DNA of 64,000 bases from Macrosoma leucophasiata (GCA_036365455.1 JAWQUS010000026.1:12604001-12668000), one strand, 5' to 3'. Counted from the stretch's first letter, positions 31,436 to 44,119 are shown. Notes: generated by a model not told the origin, from the letters alone. Translations and numbers: made by a program.

Positions 31436-33650
31436 CCCCTAACCCACACCAAATGTGATAGTAGACCATAAATAATTTTAAGTAGATTACAAAATTTGAA
31501 ATGTTACGTTAATTATTTTGGCATGTAAAATTTTGTCGCTCCAGATTTTTTTTACCAACCAGGAATGATTTCCATGTAACAAGAGGCTGTAACAGTGTTT
31601 TTATAAAACAAATAACATTTGGTTTGTGGTTTGGTTTAGGGCTTAGAGAAATTGTTTTTTATTTATTTGTTAGATTGTATAAATTAATTATAGCTTTATT
31701 TTAATTGTTCCTTTTCTTGTTTTTGAAGTCTTGCACTATTATTTGCACAATTACAATCCTTCAAATTAATTTAGTTCCATCCTACAGTGTACAAATATTC
31801 ATTTTCATTGATTTAAATAGGTATAATGTGTACTTAAAATTCTTATTAAATAACATATACCTAACATCTTATTTGATAAATTTTGTTACTTGCGCTAATT
31901 TATAAGTATTGTAAGTAACATGCTTGATGACCACATGTATCCTTAAGTTCTTCCACATTTTTTATCTTCCTCAATAAACAATTCATTTGAACATATAAAC
32001 AAAACTATTGGATGTTGTGCAAGACCTTACATTACAGTATTGCCCTAGTTCACTCATGTACCAATCATTTCACTTCTTCCTTTAAAACACAATTATTTTT
32101 CAGCTACTGCATTCTTGAATCTCACTTTTATAAGAGTGTATTTAAATTATTTTAGATTGTTTTTATTTATTATATCAAAGAACCGTTGTAATTTTATTAT
32201 GTGTAACAGCAGCAATAGTTTCTTATGATTTTATTTATAATTATATTATTTACACATGTAAACAAAATCACTGACATCTTTCACTTCTCTTCTAAGCAGT
32301 CGCATTAAAATATTTAAATGATTGGTAATTAATAATAAAATTGACTTAAAATATTTAAAGTAAACATCTTGAGAAACAAAAAACATCTTGAATTCTATAA
32401 AAAAATGACTTGTTTTGTTATACATACACAATATAATCATTGTTTCTGTGGTAGGAACCTCAAATTATTTTGTATGTTAAATAATTAGGTATGTAATAGA
32501 TAACCAATATTGATGATTGAATTTTCAAGATAGAGTATCATGAGCCTGTATAAATCATTTTAACAAACCGGTTTACTTGGTTTGAAATTGTATAATAGAT
32601 AATAGTGTTTAAAATAACTTGGGGCTTGAATGTTTCTTAATTATTTTATAGTTATGCAAATATTTCAATACATTCCACCATTTGTAACATTATCAGATAT
32701 ATTTACTAACCCCCTTATTCATAAACATATTTTAGCTAAAGTGTTGCTTATCTCTCCTTTGTCTTTTTCTATCCTGCACATTTCACAAAGCAACTGACAA
32801 GGACAAAGCATTCTATAGCTTGAATGTATGTAATGTGCGTTTTTGAATAAGGGGGTTATTCTTTTATTATGTATTCACATGTTTAAGAAGTACACAAACG
32901 GCAGATTTTTTTAAACTAAAAGGAATTACCTCTGTGGTCTATATTAGTGATAAACACATAGTTGAAAGTTTATTCTAAATTGTTGTAAGTGTTCATAAGT
33001 GTAAAGATTTTATGAGAAATTGTAAAAATAAAAAAAAATGTGATGTATATTGCAAAACCGAGCTCTATTCTCTTGAAAGTTCATTATATTGTAAAAAAAA
33101 TTATGTTGGAATGAAAATTAAGCTAGTAACATATAGTGAGTCAAAGAAATTAGATGATAAAATGTAGTTATGAGCTCACTCTCTAGTGTGAAAATCATAA
33201 AAATATCACACAAGTAAACTAATGTAAGTCGCTTTCCAAAAAAGTTTTGCAAACACAATGCTTTTTTTTTCAAAGTGTGTAGAATTTAGTGCATATCAAA
33301 CAACAATGTCAGAATATTGAAATGAGAAGTTTATTGAATTGATAAATAAGACAATATTTTTCACAGACTTAGTACCTACATAAAGCATATTTCATTGGCA
33401 CCCAGTCCTTAGCATAATAAATATTATTATTTAATTGTCTTCTTCATGTGAGCTATTTGTAAAAGACACATTCTTTTATATATGTATTTGTAATCTGTTC
33501 TATTTTTAATTTCCATAAAATACCGAAGTACTCTGAAAATGTTGATGACTGTACAAAATCTGATCAGATTTGTAAAAAAATGTTTTTCTAAATGGGATTA
33601 TTATGATTATGCAATAAATAAAATACCACAAAACGAATTTGTTGTTTTTT
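31436..33650 (+). other. Probable AdipoR 3' untranslated region
   Basis: AT-rich sequence without open frames. AATAAA occurs at 31972 (TCAATAAACA) and at 33613 (GCAATAAATAAAATACC). The latter is followed by a T/GT-rich stretch, so a short and a long 3' end are possible. A MITE lies inside at 32708-32857. Confidence 0.5.
32708..32857. mobile_element. TA-flanked MITE in the AdipoR 3' region
   Basis: AACCCCCTTATTCATAAA and TTTTTGAATAAGGGGGTT are inverted ends, bordered by TA. If the long 3' end is used, the messenger would carry this hairpin. Confidence 0.75.
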
Positions 33651-34119
33651 TGTTGAATTTTCATAGAATAGTAAGCAGGTATGTTTTTCTTTAGGCAATT
33701 AAAATAATAATTAAATACTTTTATACAGTTACTTAACTGCTATTAGAAGTTTTTAATTAGGGTTATGAGAGCATATACATGGTTAAGGAAATAGAATAGC
33801 ACAGATTGCCACAGATACGAATATGCAGAAACCAACAATAACAGTTCTTATCGTTATTGAAGTCATCTAAAAGTATTTAGGTAGGTTAGAAGTTACAATG
33901 CGTGTAATAAACTAAAAAACCTACTGTAATTATACCTACATATAATAAGACAGTAAAAAGTTTAAATATTTTTCCAAAAAACTGATATGGGGCGAAGGAG
34001 AGTAACAGTAACAAAAAATCAATTTTTGAATTTTTTGTCTGTCTGGTGTAGGGTTGTTGAGGAAGAGGAATTGTGATGCGCCAATTTAGAGGTTGCGGAT
34101 GAGGAAGAGGAAGCAGATG

Positions 34120-34500
34120 ACATAATAATAATAGCAACTCTTGAAACGTCCCACTGCTGGGCACTGGGCACGAGTCTCTCCCCTTCTTGAGGGGAGGTCT
34201 GAAGCTTACTCCACCACGCTGCTCCAATGCGGGTTGGTGGAGTTACTTGCAAGGGTTAGTGGCCAACCCGCTGTCGGATGTTATCAAACCGCCCATAAAG
34301 CCTCCGACAAGGCTTAACGACTGCTATCTGTCGATAGCAACCGGGACCGTCGGCGTCCTGCTCTCCGAAGCACGAAAATGCGATTTTAATTTGCCACTAG
34401 TGGTCGCCCGTCACACACCCGACCGCACCCGTATCGCTTAATCGAGTAGATCGCTTGCGTTCTACACCAGCCGGGAGGCCTTGCGCGCTACAGAAAGATG
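34120..34500 (-). mobile_element. 5S-rRNA-derived SINE
   Basis: On the minus strand the head has GCGCAAGGCCTCCCGGCTGG, GATCTACTCGATTAAGC and GGCGACCACTAGTGG. These recall 5S rRNA blocks (GGTTAAGC, GGATGGGTGACCGC). The tail ends GCCCAGCAGTGGGACG and ATTATTATT. Confidence 0.8.
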
Positions 34501-34710
34501 AGAAGAGGATGATACGAAGATATAAATACTAGCAGACCCAACCTAAAATCCGCTGTCCTGTCTCTATCTACTTAACTAAGTATATATATGTATATACAAA
34601 AAAAATAATTAAAAGGACCAACCACTACAAAATGCTCTTTTAATTATTTTTACTATGAATCTAAAATCTAAACCATTCTCAAAACACATACGATAAAGAA
34701 TCATCAAAAT

Positions 34711-35950
34711 TGGTCCAGCAGTTAAGGACGAGTCCAGTGACATATCTACACAACGACATTGCTAAGGCCTTTGACCGGGTCTGGCACAGGGCACTTCTCG
34801 CGAAACTTCCATCCTACGGTCTTCCCGAGAGGCTATGCAACTGGACAGCCAGCTTTCTATCTGAGTGTTATATACAAGTCTTAGGTGACTGTCAGCGCTC
34901 AGACAGACTACCTATCAACGCTGGTGTGCCGCAAGGCTCTGTGCTATCTCCCACGCTTTTTCTTCTGCACATCAATGAAATGTTGGAGCAAAACTCCAAT
35001 TTTCATTGCTAGACCGATGATAGTACGGGATATGCACACTACACTAGCCGTGCAAATGCCTCTCGGACACTTATCGAGGAAAGAAGGACTAGACTTGTGT
35101 CTGAAATCGAGCACTCTCTGGAGCGGGTCTCGGATTGGGGTCGACTTAATTTAATGCAGTTCAACCCCTCGAGGACACAAGTCTGCACGTTCACCGCTAA
35201 AAAAACGCCATGCATTGTAGCACCACAGTTCCAGGGCATTCCGATCGCCGTTGGTAAGAGTATCTGTATCCTGGGCGTTGACATATCGAACGAAGTGCAA
35301 TTCGGGAGTCACATTGAGTGTAAGACCAAGTTGGCATCCAAAAAGCTAGGGGTGCTTAACAAAGCCAGGCAGTATTCACTTTCACTTCGGGGCAGCTACT
35401 ACTACTCATACTCATTTGTGGGCGGGAGCCCCCAAATACTAGCTTGGTCCACTTGACTCCCTACAAAAAGGCGCCGTTCGTATTGTTAACGATTCAGGAC
35501 TTACTGACAGGCTCGAACATCTGAGCCTACGCAGAGACATTGGGAGTATGTGCGTGTTGTACCGTCTCTACAATGGTGAGTGCTCTGCTGAACTGTTTGA
35601 TATGGTGCTACCATCTATTTTCCTACACCGTACTACCCGCCGAAGAGAGAAGTTCCACCCACACCGACTGGACACCTGGCAGTGCTCAACGGTGCGGTTT
35701 TCACGTTCGTTCTTGCCCAGAACGTGTAAATTGTGGAACGAACTTTCCTCTGAGGTGTTCCCTAGGTGCTACATTAAGAGGTTCTTCAAAAATGGCGTCA
35801 AAGGAGTCCTTCAGGGCTGGCAGCGCGTTGGCAACTCCCCTGGTGTTGCAAATGTTCATAGGCGACGGTGACCACTTTCCATCAAGTGGCCCGTCTGCTT
35901 GTCTGTCAACCTACAGACATAAAAAAAACACACGCACACCAAAAAAAAAA
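34711..35950 (+). pseudogene. LINE (CR1/Jockey-like), RT fragment to 3' tail
   Basis: 5'-truncated non-LTR retrotransposon. RT motifs are DIAKAFDRVWH (palm A), GVPQGSVLSPTLFLLHIN (B) and TDDSTGYAH (C box; the residue before is a stop). The thumb follows with FNPSRTQVCTF and GVDISNEVQFGSHIE. The tail reads RRREKFHPH, FSRSFLPRTCKLWNELSSE and GWQRVGNSPGVA. Several frameshifts and a deletion near 35400 kill it. The 3' untranslated end GTGACCACTTTCCATCAAGT, then GCTTGTCTGTC and poly-A, resembles the tail of the SINE family. Confidence 0.92.
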
Positions 35951-36639
35951 GATGAGTGAATGACACAATTTCTTTGTTAATTAGGTATTTAAGTCGAATA
36001 TTATTAATCGAAATAAAAGAATTGAATACTATTAATCGAAATTTATTTTAAACAGGGAGGTTAATTTTTATTAAAAAAATATTTGGACGCTGTTTCCCCA
36101 ACAACCGGTTTTATAGCTCATCATATACCAATACAGCATTGCTAAAAAGTCGTTTGCTGGTACATTTGAAGGAAGAGAAGATAGGTATTGTAAAGATACA
36201 GTTCTGTAAAGCCCCGAATATTTCGATTTTTTAAGTTGAGTACGCGTATAAACAAAATAATGTATGTCAATAAAATCAAGGAACACCGCCGGTGGCGGGT
36301 GGGAAGGTCTCGCTCGCCTGTTCGGCCTGGCACCGTGCTGCGGCGTGTGCGTTGCCATCGATACGCGACGCGCATGCGCAACAAAATTCCTCATAAATTC
36401 CTCTTAAATTTTGAGGAAGCGGTAGCGGAAGAGGATTTTTTTATTTTTGAGGATGCAGAAACGGTTGAGGAACCCAAAATCTTGCGGAACTTCCTCATTA
36501 TGAGGAAGAGGAAGAGGAATCCTCAGCAATCCTAGTCTGGTGCGATTAACTTCTAAACTACCCAACGGATTTGAACGCGGTATTCACAGGTGGATTAGTT
36601 AGCAGTTTATTTTGCTATGCTATGGACGTTCACATTATT

Positions 36640-36800
36640 TGATTTTTCACGATAATCTGTACTACATTTGAGCTCTCATTTAAAAGAACTCTTACTGAGT
36701 TTGTTGGGTAGCGGAGTTCTTCTCAGTAGTGACTGCCATGGAACTCTGCTAAGTGAATAACTTTGATCTTGACGAATAAATTTTTCTTTTTCTTCATTTA
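36640..36800 (+). repeat. LINE 3' tail relic
   Basis: TTACTGAGTTTGTTGGGTAG, GTTCTTCTCAGTAG and a final CGAATAAATTTTTCTTTTTC resemble 3' ends of lepidopteran LINEs. Confidence 0.45.
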
Positions 36801-36962
36801 TCATATTTGAAGGAATTGAAAAATTTTGTGATTATATTTAATTAAGTAGGTAGTTTAAATTCAAATTTTTAATTTACTATTAATATATGTTTTTTTATGT
36901 AATGGTTATTGACTTCTAGGTATTTTATGATTTCTTGACGTTTTGAAAGTATCTGTAAAGAT

Positions 36963-37087
36963 TAGTGATGCGCCGAATAGTGGTTTCACCGAATAACCGA
37001 ATACCGAATATTATTCGGTTTAACGTATACCGAACCGAATATTCGGTTTACAATTTAATTGTTTTGACGCGTAAACGCAGTTCTAAT
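36963..37087 (+). mobile_element. DNA transposon end with CCGAATA repeats
   Basis: It starts AGTGATGCGCCGAATAGTGG and then has a run of CCGAATA/TATTCGG palindromes to about 37050. The other end is not present; a 5S-type SINE follows at 37088. Confidence 0.5.
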
Positions 37088-37272
37088 ATGCTGCTATCTA
37101 TCGATAGAAACCGGGACCAACGGCTTAACGTGCCCTCCGAAGCACGGAAACGCGCATTTTAACTTACCACTAGCGGTCACCTATCAGTCCCATCACACAC
37201 CCGACCACGCCCGTGTCGCTTAACCGAGCAGATCACTTGCGACCCACACCAGCCGCGGGGCCATGCGCGCTT
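37088..37272 (-). mobile_element. 5S-rRNA-derived SINE, head half
   Basis: Head at the right (GCGCGCATGGCCCCGCGGCT) through AGCCGTTGGTCCCGGTTTC. The tail half is missing. Confidence 0.75.
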
Positions 37273-37339
37273 AAGTACCAAAATAAAAAGGTATTTTATT
37301 TTGTGATAGTACTGAGAGTAGACTGAGATGACTCGAACT

Positions 37340-37600
37340 AGCTCCCTCGGCAAACTTTTTTTTTTTTTACTTCTGGCAACGGCAAATTTCGTATTGCCTG
37401 AGAATTAAATAATGTGTCAAAGGTTTGATAGACCTATCTATCAAACCTTTGACACATTATATTTATTTGTATGGAAAAATGAAATTGTGGTTTTTACTAT
37501 TTCCCTTCAATTTCTTCATATTTTCTTACCTTTTAAACCTTGGACCCTAGCCAAATCGGTCCAACCGATCTCGAGTTTTAGCGTTTTTTTTTTATCTATC
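37340..37600 (+). repeat. Dispersed repeat with internal palindrome
   Basis: Member of the TTCGTATTGCCT family. At 37409-37431 and 37438-37460 there are two exact 23-bp arms (TGTGTCAAAGGTTTGATAG) with a 6-nt loop. Other copies have only one arm. Confidence 0.8.
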
Positions 37601-37975
37601 TTTAAGCACTGCTCCAAAACTTTTGAACAGAGTTGAATGCGGTTTACATAAACGTACCTATTTAATTAAGACTATCCGCGTAGAATTTAACAAAATTATT
37701 GTTCAGTTCCTACCTACGCGGACGAAGTACCTAGAATTATTTAAAACTAGCTGTACCCAGCTTATTAAAATTTAATAGGTAATTGTTTTTTTAAGTAAAA
37801 CTACGCATGATTGGGAAATAAGCTGATGAATACGTGGTGACGAGAGCGTTACGAAAAGTGTGATCGGGCGAGGCGAACGGAAGTTCACGGGGTGGTATAA
37901 GTTAGTGAAGATGGAAAGAGATGGAGCCATAGAAGTTTTACTTCAGTCGTGTGGTTGTGATCTATATATGTGTGT

Positions 37976-38096
37976 TTATAGCTATTTTAGACGAGGCACG
38001 AGAGGTTTGTCAGAACCGGGATATCTGGCGCTCTACACTCTCTGCCTACCCCGTTAGGGACCTGGCGTGAAGATACATACATACATACATAGCTAT
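37976..38096 (+). repeat. LINE 3' tail
   Basis: GAGGCACGAGAGGTTTGTCA to CCGTTAGGGACCTGGCGTGA and ACATACAT repeats. Nearly the same as 56570-56680. Confidence 0.75.
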
Positions 38097-38120
38097 TTTA
38101 CATATAATATCATATACTTT

Positions 38121-38477
38121 ATTGTAATGAAGGTGGCAAACAAGCGTGCAGTTCACATTGATGTTAACTGATGACTGCAGCCTATAAACACCCACACAAG
38201 GTCCAGAGGTCAAAATGCAGATGCGTTGCCACCCCTGAGGCCTTAGTTGATGTCTCTGTGATGGTTATATTACGGCACTATACACACACACACACATAGA
38301 ATTATAACGCTGCCTCTATGACGGCACCAAACATTACCATCTGACCGGAACACGATAGTGCTGAACACTAGGTACTATTTAGCTGCAGATAGATTAGGTA
38401 ATGCGATGGTGCCTACTGCCTACGCCCTCGAGCTCCTACCAGAGAATATCTCCTACACTGGAACTCTACCACCAGTA
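38121..38477 (-). mobile_element. HaSE2-like SINE with insertions
   Basis: Tail at the left, head at 38477. A (CA)n expansion near 38285 and an extra AGCTCCTACCAGAGAATATC near 38431 lengthen it. Confidence 0.85.
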
Positions 38478-38518
38478 AAGTACCTACTTAAATACGGTAA
38501 GAAAAATAAATAATTATT

Positions 38519-38732
38519 TTACACCCACATAAAGACCAAGGTCAATATGCAGATGCGTTACCACTCCTGAGGCCTAAGGTGCTATGCCTCTGTGCCGGAA
38601 ATTACAGGGCCGTACATTACCGCCTGACCGGAACATGATAGTGCTGAACACTACCATTTAGCGGCAAGTATATTAGGTAATGCGGTGGTGCCTACGCCCG
38701 CGAGCTCTGTCACTGGAGCTCTACCACCAGTA
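38519..38732 (-). mobile_element. HaSE2-like SINE, tail missing
   Basis: Head at 38732; stops at ACACCCACATAAAGACCAAG. It lies next to the previous copy in the same direction. Confidence 0.9.
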
Positions 38733-39212
38733 ATAAGGCGTTCTATAAAGAAATGTTGCTGTGAGCACATAAATGATTTAACTTCCTAGTGCCTTACTGT
38801 TGCGTGTGTTCTCATAGCCTCGATATGTCCAGTGGACCGTCTGAGATTTTACCTTGTGAAAAACTCTGCATTTTTACGTAAATAAATGAGCGAATAGACA
38901 TGCAATGCATGTAAATTTACATTGCGTCATTTGAAAGAAATAATTAATTTAAAGAACTCTTTTAACCCGTCAAGTCACGAGAAAAATATGACAATTGATT
39001 TCAATTGTGTCTTCGCCAATATTGACCTCCTGATTCGTGAGAGTAAGGAGCAAAAATTCTTATGAGAAAAAATATTGGTTACCATTGTCCATGGAAATTT
39101 TCAGAATTTTCCCTGGCAATGCAGAACCAGGCAATAGGTATTAATATGACCAAAGCCAAGGAAAATGTAAATATCCCATCAGCATTCAAACTCGCCTCGG
39201 AGGACGATTCCA
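38733..39212. other. No gene recognised
   Basis: Contains a short shared repeat (ATGACAATTGATTTCAATTG at about 38988) and otherwise nothing recognisable. Confidence 0.4.
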
Positions 39213-39672
39213 TACATAGAGCAAAACGGGCCACAAGCCACGGCGGTCTGGAGGGGAGTAGCCATATGCAGACTTTCCCCTCTGCCAAAGTACAAGCCCA
39301 AGTGGGCCTATGACTGTCGTGTGCGCGAAATTGTTTATGTATTTTCTTAGTCAAAGTGTGAGTTTAGAGTTGAGAGACACGCTATGGCTACTCCCCTCCG
39401 GTCCGCCGCGTTACTCTATGACCGGAGGGGAACTGCCATAGCGTTTATTACTGATGGAAAACAGGCTGTCATTTTTTGCGGGGGGAAATGCGTGCGACAC
39501 ACACTCACACTACAAGACTTGTCTATTACTTCGAAACTCACACCTTGACTTTAACAAAATCCAGAAACAATTTCACGCACACATTTAAACATCTAGGCGA
39601 CAGGTATAGTATAGGCCCATTTGGGCTTGTCCTTTGACAGAGGGGAAAGCCTGCATATGGCTACTCCCCTTT
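39213..39672. mobile_element. Compound fold-back MITE (GGAGGGGAGTAGCCA)
   Basis: The outer arms at 39248-39370 and about 39530-39672 are long imperfect inverted repeats (GGGGAGTAGCCATATGCAGA; AAGCCCAAGTGGGCCTAT). A second inverted pair in the centre ends GCGTTACTCTATG. It looks like two overlapping members of one family whose ends read CATAGAGYAA. Confidence 0.7.
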
Positions 39673-40282
39673 ATGATTCCATAGGACTAGGCCACTTAGC
39701 ACTCTTCCAATACCATTGCAACTCTAGAAACGTCTCCAACTTTGTTCGCGATATTCATCAGCTAGAAGGTTTATTGCAAATAACTTTGTAATTTATGGGT
39801 TTGCTAAATTAATAGATGTCTTCCGTTGTTTATAGTGTATATTGTCCGGTCGATCGATGGCGACCTTGCCACCAGCCAAGGTGAAATGCGAGGTGTGGTT
39901 GATTGATGTCAACTTCGATTAATGTTTGGGGTCTATGTAAACCAATATGACCTTAGGTGCCCTCAACTATGTATGGTCACGATAATAAGAATTCGCGAAT
40001 GTTTATAGTTTTCTAGAATATTCTAGCTAGATGGTATTTCCAGTGTAAGGTTGAGAAAAACAGATACGACGCCTGGTGTAGGCGTGTTTTTCCGTAGATA
40101 TTGTAGGTAACATCTTGTTGAATAAGATTCGGTTGCACCAAAATATTTGATAGTGTCAAAATGGTTTTTGTCAACATTTTTAAGATACGTACTATACATT
40201 ATGCTTTTGTAGGCGTGATTCATCAAAGCGAGCATGTGAAAATTAAGTAAAGTAGCTCTAGGTGGTAACCAGTAGATGATGG

Positions 40283-40556
40283 TACTGATGGTAGAGCCAG
40301 TGTAGGAGCTCAAGGGCGCAGGCACCACCGCATTACCTAATCTATCTGCTGGCAAATGGTTGTGTTCAGCACAATCGTTCCGGTTAGATGGTAATGTACG
40401 GCCCCGTAATAACATGTCACAGAGAACAACTAAGGTCACTGGGGTGGCAACGCATCTGTATTTTGATCTCATTGTGTCAGTGTTTATAGGCTGTAGTTAT
40501 CACTTAACATCAATGTGAACTGTATGCATGTTTGCCACCGTCATTTAATAAAAAGA
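40283..40556 (+). mobile_element. HaSE2-like SINE, variant subfamily
   Basis: Full length but diverged. Carries CCGTAATAACATGTCACAGA like the copies at 28275 and 63688. Confidence 0.85.
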
Positions 40557-40683
40557 TATTGCCATTTGGCCCGAAAATATGGCAAAAATAGACATTTTAG
40601 CGGCAGATAGAGGTTAAGATGGCGTTAATGTGGTAAAACCGACGGCCATGGGCTGCGTCACTTCAGCTCTATCATCACGGAAA

Positions 40684-40801
40684 ACCATAGAGCAACGCGG
40701 CCCATCGGTCGCGGCGGACCGGAGGGGAGTAGCCATAGCGTGTATTACCGATGCAAAACAGTCTGTCATTTTTGGCTACTCCCCTCCGGTGTTGCTCTAT
40801 G
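40684..40801. mobile_element. Short fold-back MITE, related to 39213
   Basis: CATAGAGCAACGCGGC at the left and GTTGCTCTATG at the right. GGAGGGGAGTAGCCA and its inverse TGGCTACTCCCCTCC lie inside. 118 bp. Confidence 0.8.
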
Positions 40802-43359
40802 CTGAAAACTATGTAATTTCAACAAACGAATGCACCTTAAAGCACTGGAGTTTTATACCGCAAATCTATTTCTCAAAACTTCAGCATGAGACATTTAAAA
40901 CACGCTACTACGAGTATTATTCGGTCAATTAACCTTATTATGAGCAGATCCATATAGTTCAATCTAGTTTAATTCTACTACATTGCGTGTTTCTTTGTAT
41001 TGATGTTTATTATTGAAACTTAAACACGCAATGTTAGTGCCAACACAGCGACGCGCTCGGCGTGTCTGTTTTGCAATCGCGGGCAATGTAACTTTCTTGA
41101 TTTCGTCACGTGATACTGGTACAAGTGACCATTATTAAAGTGGGGCTCTGAAAAAGGCGAAAGAAGCGAAGATTAATTAAACGTATATAAAGGAGATGTT
41201 GCAAAAATGTATGGACCTCCGGCCATGTATTGTACACAATATATTAACAGGCAAAATCATGTTATAAACGTTTTTTTACTGCATATTTTCACTTATATAG
41301 CTTTGTTTGCAGTTACAAAACATTATTTGCCGTTAGAATTGCAACTCAAAACCAACATGGCGAATATGGCGGGCGATGTCATTTTGACATTTTCATTTTT
41401 TAAATTGTTTTTTTTGGTGCTGTAGTACTTGGAGAAAAAAGTAATATTTTCTAAATACTAAAGAAATCGATTTTATGTGTTAATACTATTCGATTTCCAA
41501 TTTAAAATGAATCCTCGGAACTTCTTTAACTTGATCGATTCGATACATAGTTTTTTATATTATGTGATGCACTAGTAAGATACAGATGGCATTCGTTTTG
41601 TTTTATCTATATAGGTACTATCCCAAGCGTCGGCTGTATCGCCGCCATATTGAACATGGTTGAAAATGATAAAATCGTTTGAATTAAATGTGGTGGTAAC
41701 TCTAAAATATATTCTTGATTAAATTAATTGTATTTTTTTCGGATTCTTCTATAATTTACCCATTTTTTGAGGACATGTACGAACCAGGGCCGCCCTCGCA
41801 ACATCTCCTTTACATTGACCGGCTTCGAAACCATTCCGGCGCGGGTAGACACCCATTTTCCCCATTTTATTTTGGGTTGCATCCCAATAACATTGTAGAA
41901 TGTCATTGATGCAACCGCCTGTAATTGTACGCTCTTAACCGCCATAGAATCGCAGGCGCAGGCGGTTGCATATCAAACTGTAACTCTCGCGGCTAACCGC
42001 TAGTGCGTTCGGGCACATTCTGTTACTATATCGAAATCATTTTACATGCACACATTGATGATGTTTTTCAAATACCTACAGTTTTATAATCTCCCATTTC
42101 GTGGTCCCAACAGTGGACGTAACAGTATTCTTTGCGTGAAACATGAGCGACTATCGTGGTTGATTGTTCGTATAAATTGGCAGAACAAGAGCGAATATTA
42201 AATTGTTATGGTGTCTGGAAAATTCCAGTTGCTAGTTCCTAGTACTTGAGCGCTAACTCTGACCTTAGGTAGGTCAGATACACCGACAAGTGCCGTTATA
42301 TACCTACGCGCAGGTACTTTATAGGTTGTGATAGGGGCTAATTTGCAATCACTTTGTGTACGTGTATCTGCAGTAGCTTAGAGCGTACCAGGTACAAGGC
42401 ATTACAGACGCGCTGGTAGCCTGGTTCTACTTATTATTTATTGACAAACAACTTGAAATCTGTACCTTTATAGCTATAGTTTATACCCATTCCATTCTAG
42501 ACTTTAGATCTCTTGTAGGTATGCCTTAAAATAAAACGGGCTTACTCTGGAAATCAATCCTCAATTCATATTTCATCTCAAATTTTAATCGAGAAGAAAC
42601 GCCGATAATTTAACCAATCCCGTTAAGGTGATAAAGTAAAGAATTTATGTCTTCACATCGACTCCATCGGAGAGTGTAGAGCCTTAAACAACGAAAAGAG
42701 GAACGGAACCTTCTACATTCATCACTCTCTGCATATACCCTGATTCCGAAGCATCTTGAGACCATTATCGTCTTCATCCCCCACACACACATTACTCAAC
42801 CTATTTGGTCAAAGAAGGCCAGTCAGTTAAATATTAATAGCAGCGTCTCAAACCTGTGCCGCAGCTTGAGGCTTGTAGCTGGTCCAAATTCCAAGGGGCG
42901 GAAACACTGACCCATAATCAGAGAATATGTAATAATACTACGTATAGAATGGACACTTCAACGTCCCGCAAGATTTCCTCGCCTCACCCAACCTCCTCCC
43001 CACTTATGGGCGACGTTTGGTATGCTCTACGTCACAGTAAACAGATCTATTTAATGAGTCTACGTGCTCCGCACACAGGTGCACGTGTAAATACACGTCA
43101 CTGATTGATGCTGTGTAACAGAGACCAAATTAAGCGTTTGTATGGAATTTTGGCGGAGTGTCCGCGGTGTGCCATAGTACAGAGTCATTTTACTCATGTA
43201 TAGATACGTCTGCTGACTGTTCTGCGAGTGTCTATGTTCAAATATTATTCAGGTGTGCAAAATTTAAATCTTGCACTTGACGTGTGTATGCCTGGTACCT
43301 TAGTTTCGATTAAGGTTGGACCAATATATCTCTAAAGCACAAAAGGATATCCAGCCTTC
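40802..43359. other. No gene recognised
   Basis: AT-rich to mixed sequence without convincing coding exons. A 10-bp inverted pair CATTGCGTGT/ACACGCAATG lies at 40982-41033. No structured RNA was recognised. Confidence 0.4.
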
Positions 43360-43502
43360 CAGTCATGCTAAGGTCTCAGGGCTGGCAACGCATCTGCATT
43401 TTGATCTCTATTTTTTTTGTAGCTGTCTATAGGCTGCAGTCATCACTTATAATCCATGTGAATTGCAAGCTTGTTTGCCACCTTCGTAAATTAAAAAGAA
43501 AA
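43360..43502 (+). mobile_element. HaSE2-like SINE, 3' part
   Basis: TGGCAACGCATCTGCATTTTG through GCTTGTTTGCCACC; head missing. Confidence 0.75.
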
Positions 43503-43939
43503 TGTAATTTTACTTCCTTGGAGATATTATCCATTCCATCATTATATGACACAGGTATTATATTATCAGATTAAAGAAATATCTTTGAGTGTTACGTTAG
43601 AACAACAATGTGTTATCCGTCAAAAGAAATAATAGCACAGATAACGCACTTGTGATTGTGACCTAAATATGGACCCTTAGTGGCGTATTGCCAAAATCAA
43701 TTGAAAATATTCACATGTTTGGCCTTGTTCGAATTATACGGAAGTTGTCTTGGGTACACGTTTATTATTGGATTATAGATGTGACGATATTTAAATAACT
43801 GTCTGATAGAACGACGCGACGGTGATATGTGGATATAACAATAGGTTTATTGTTTCGTGATAATGTGCGTAGAGTGCCTTGCCGCTTGATTTAAGGACCC
43901 AGCAATAATTATTTCACATCGAGCTTAGGATAGAGATCG

Positions 43940-44035
43940 GCTAGTTTCGACTTTGTAGAGCGTTATCTACATTGCACACTCCCTACGATTCCCGAGTGAT
44001 CGACAAAAAAACGATAACGCTGTACAGAGCCGAAA
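43940..44035. mobile_element. Relative of the MITE at 14337
   Basis: GGCTAGTTTCGACTTTGTAG with AGCGTTATCT and the inverted GATAACGCTGTACAGAGCCG. Outer ends are missing. Confidence 0.55.
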
Positions 44036-44119
44036 TCGGCCGAAATCTCTTTCCTGAAGTCGATGTAAGGACTGTACAGAAATCGATTGAATTTACCGAG
44101 GAATATTTTAATTATTGCA

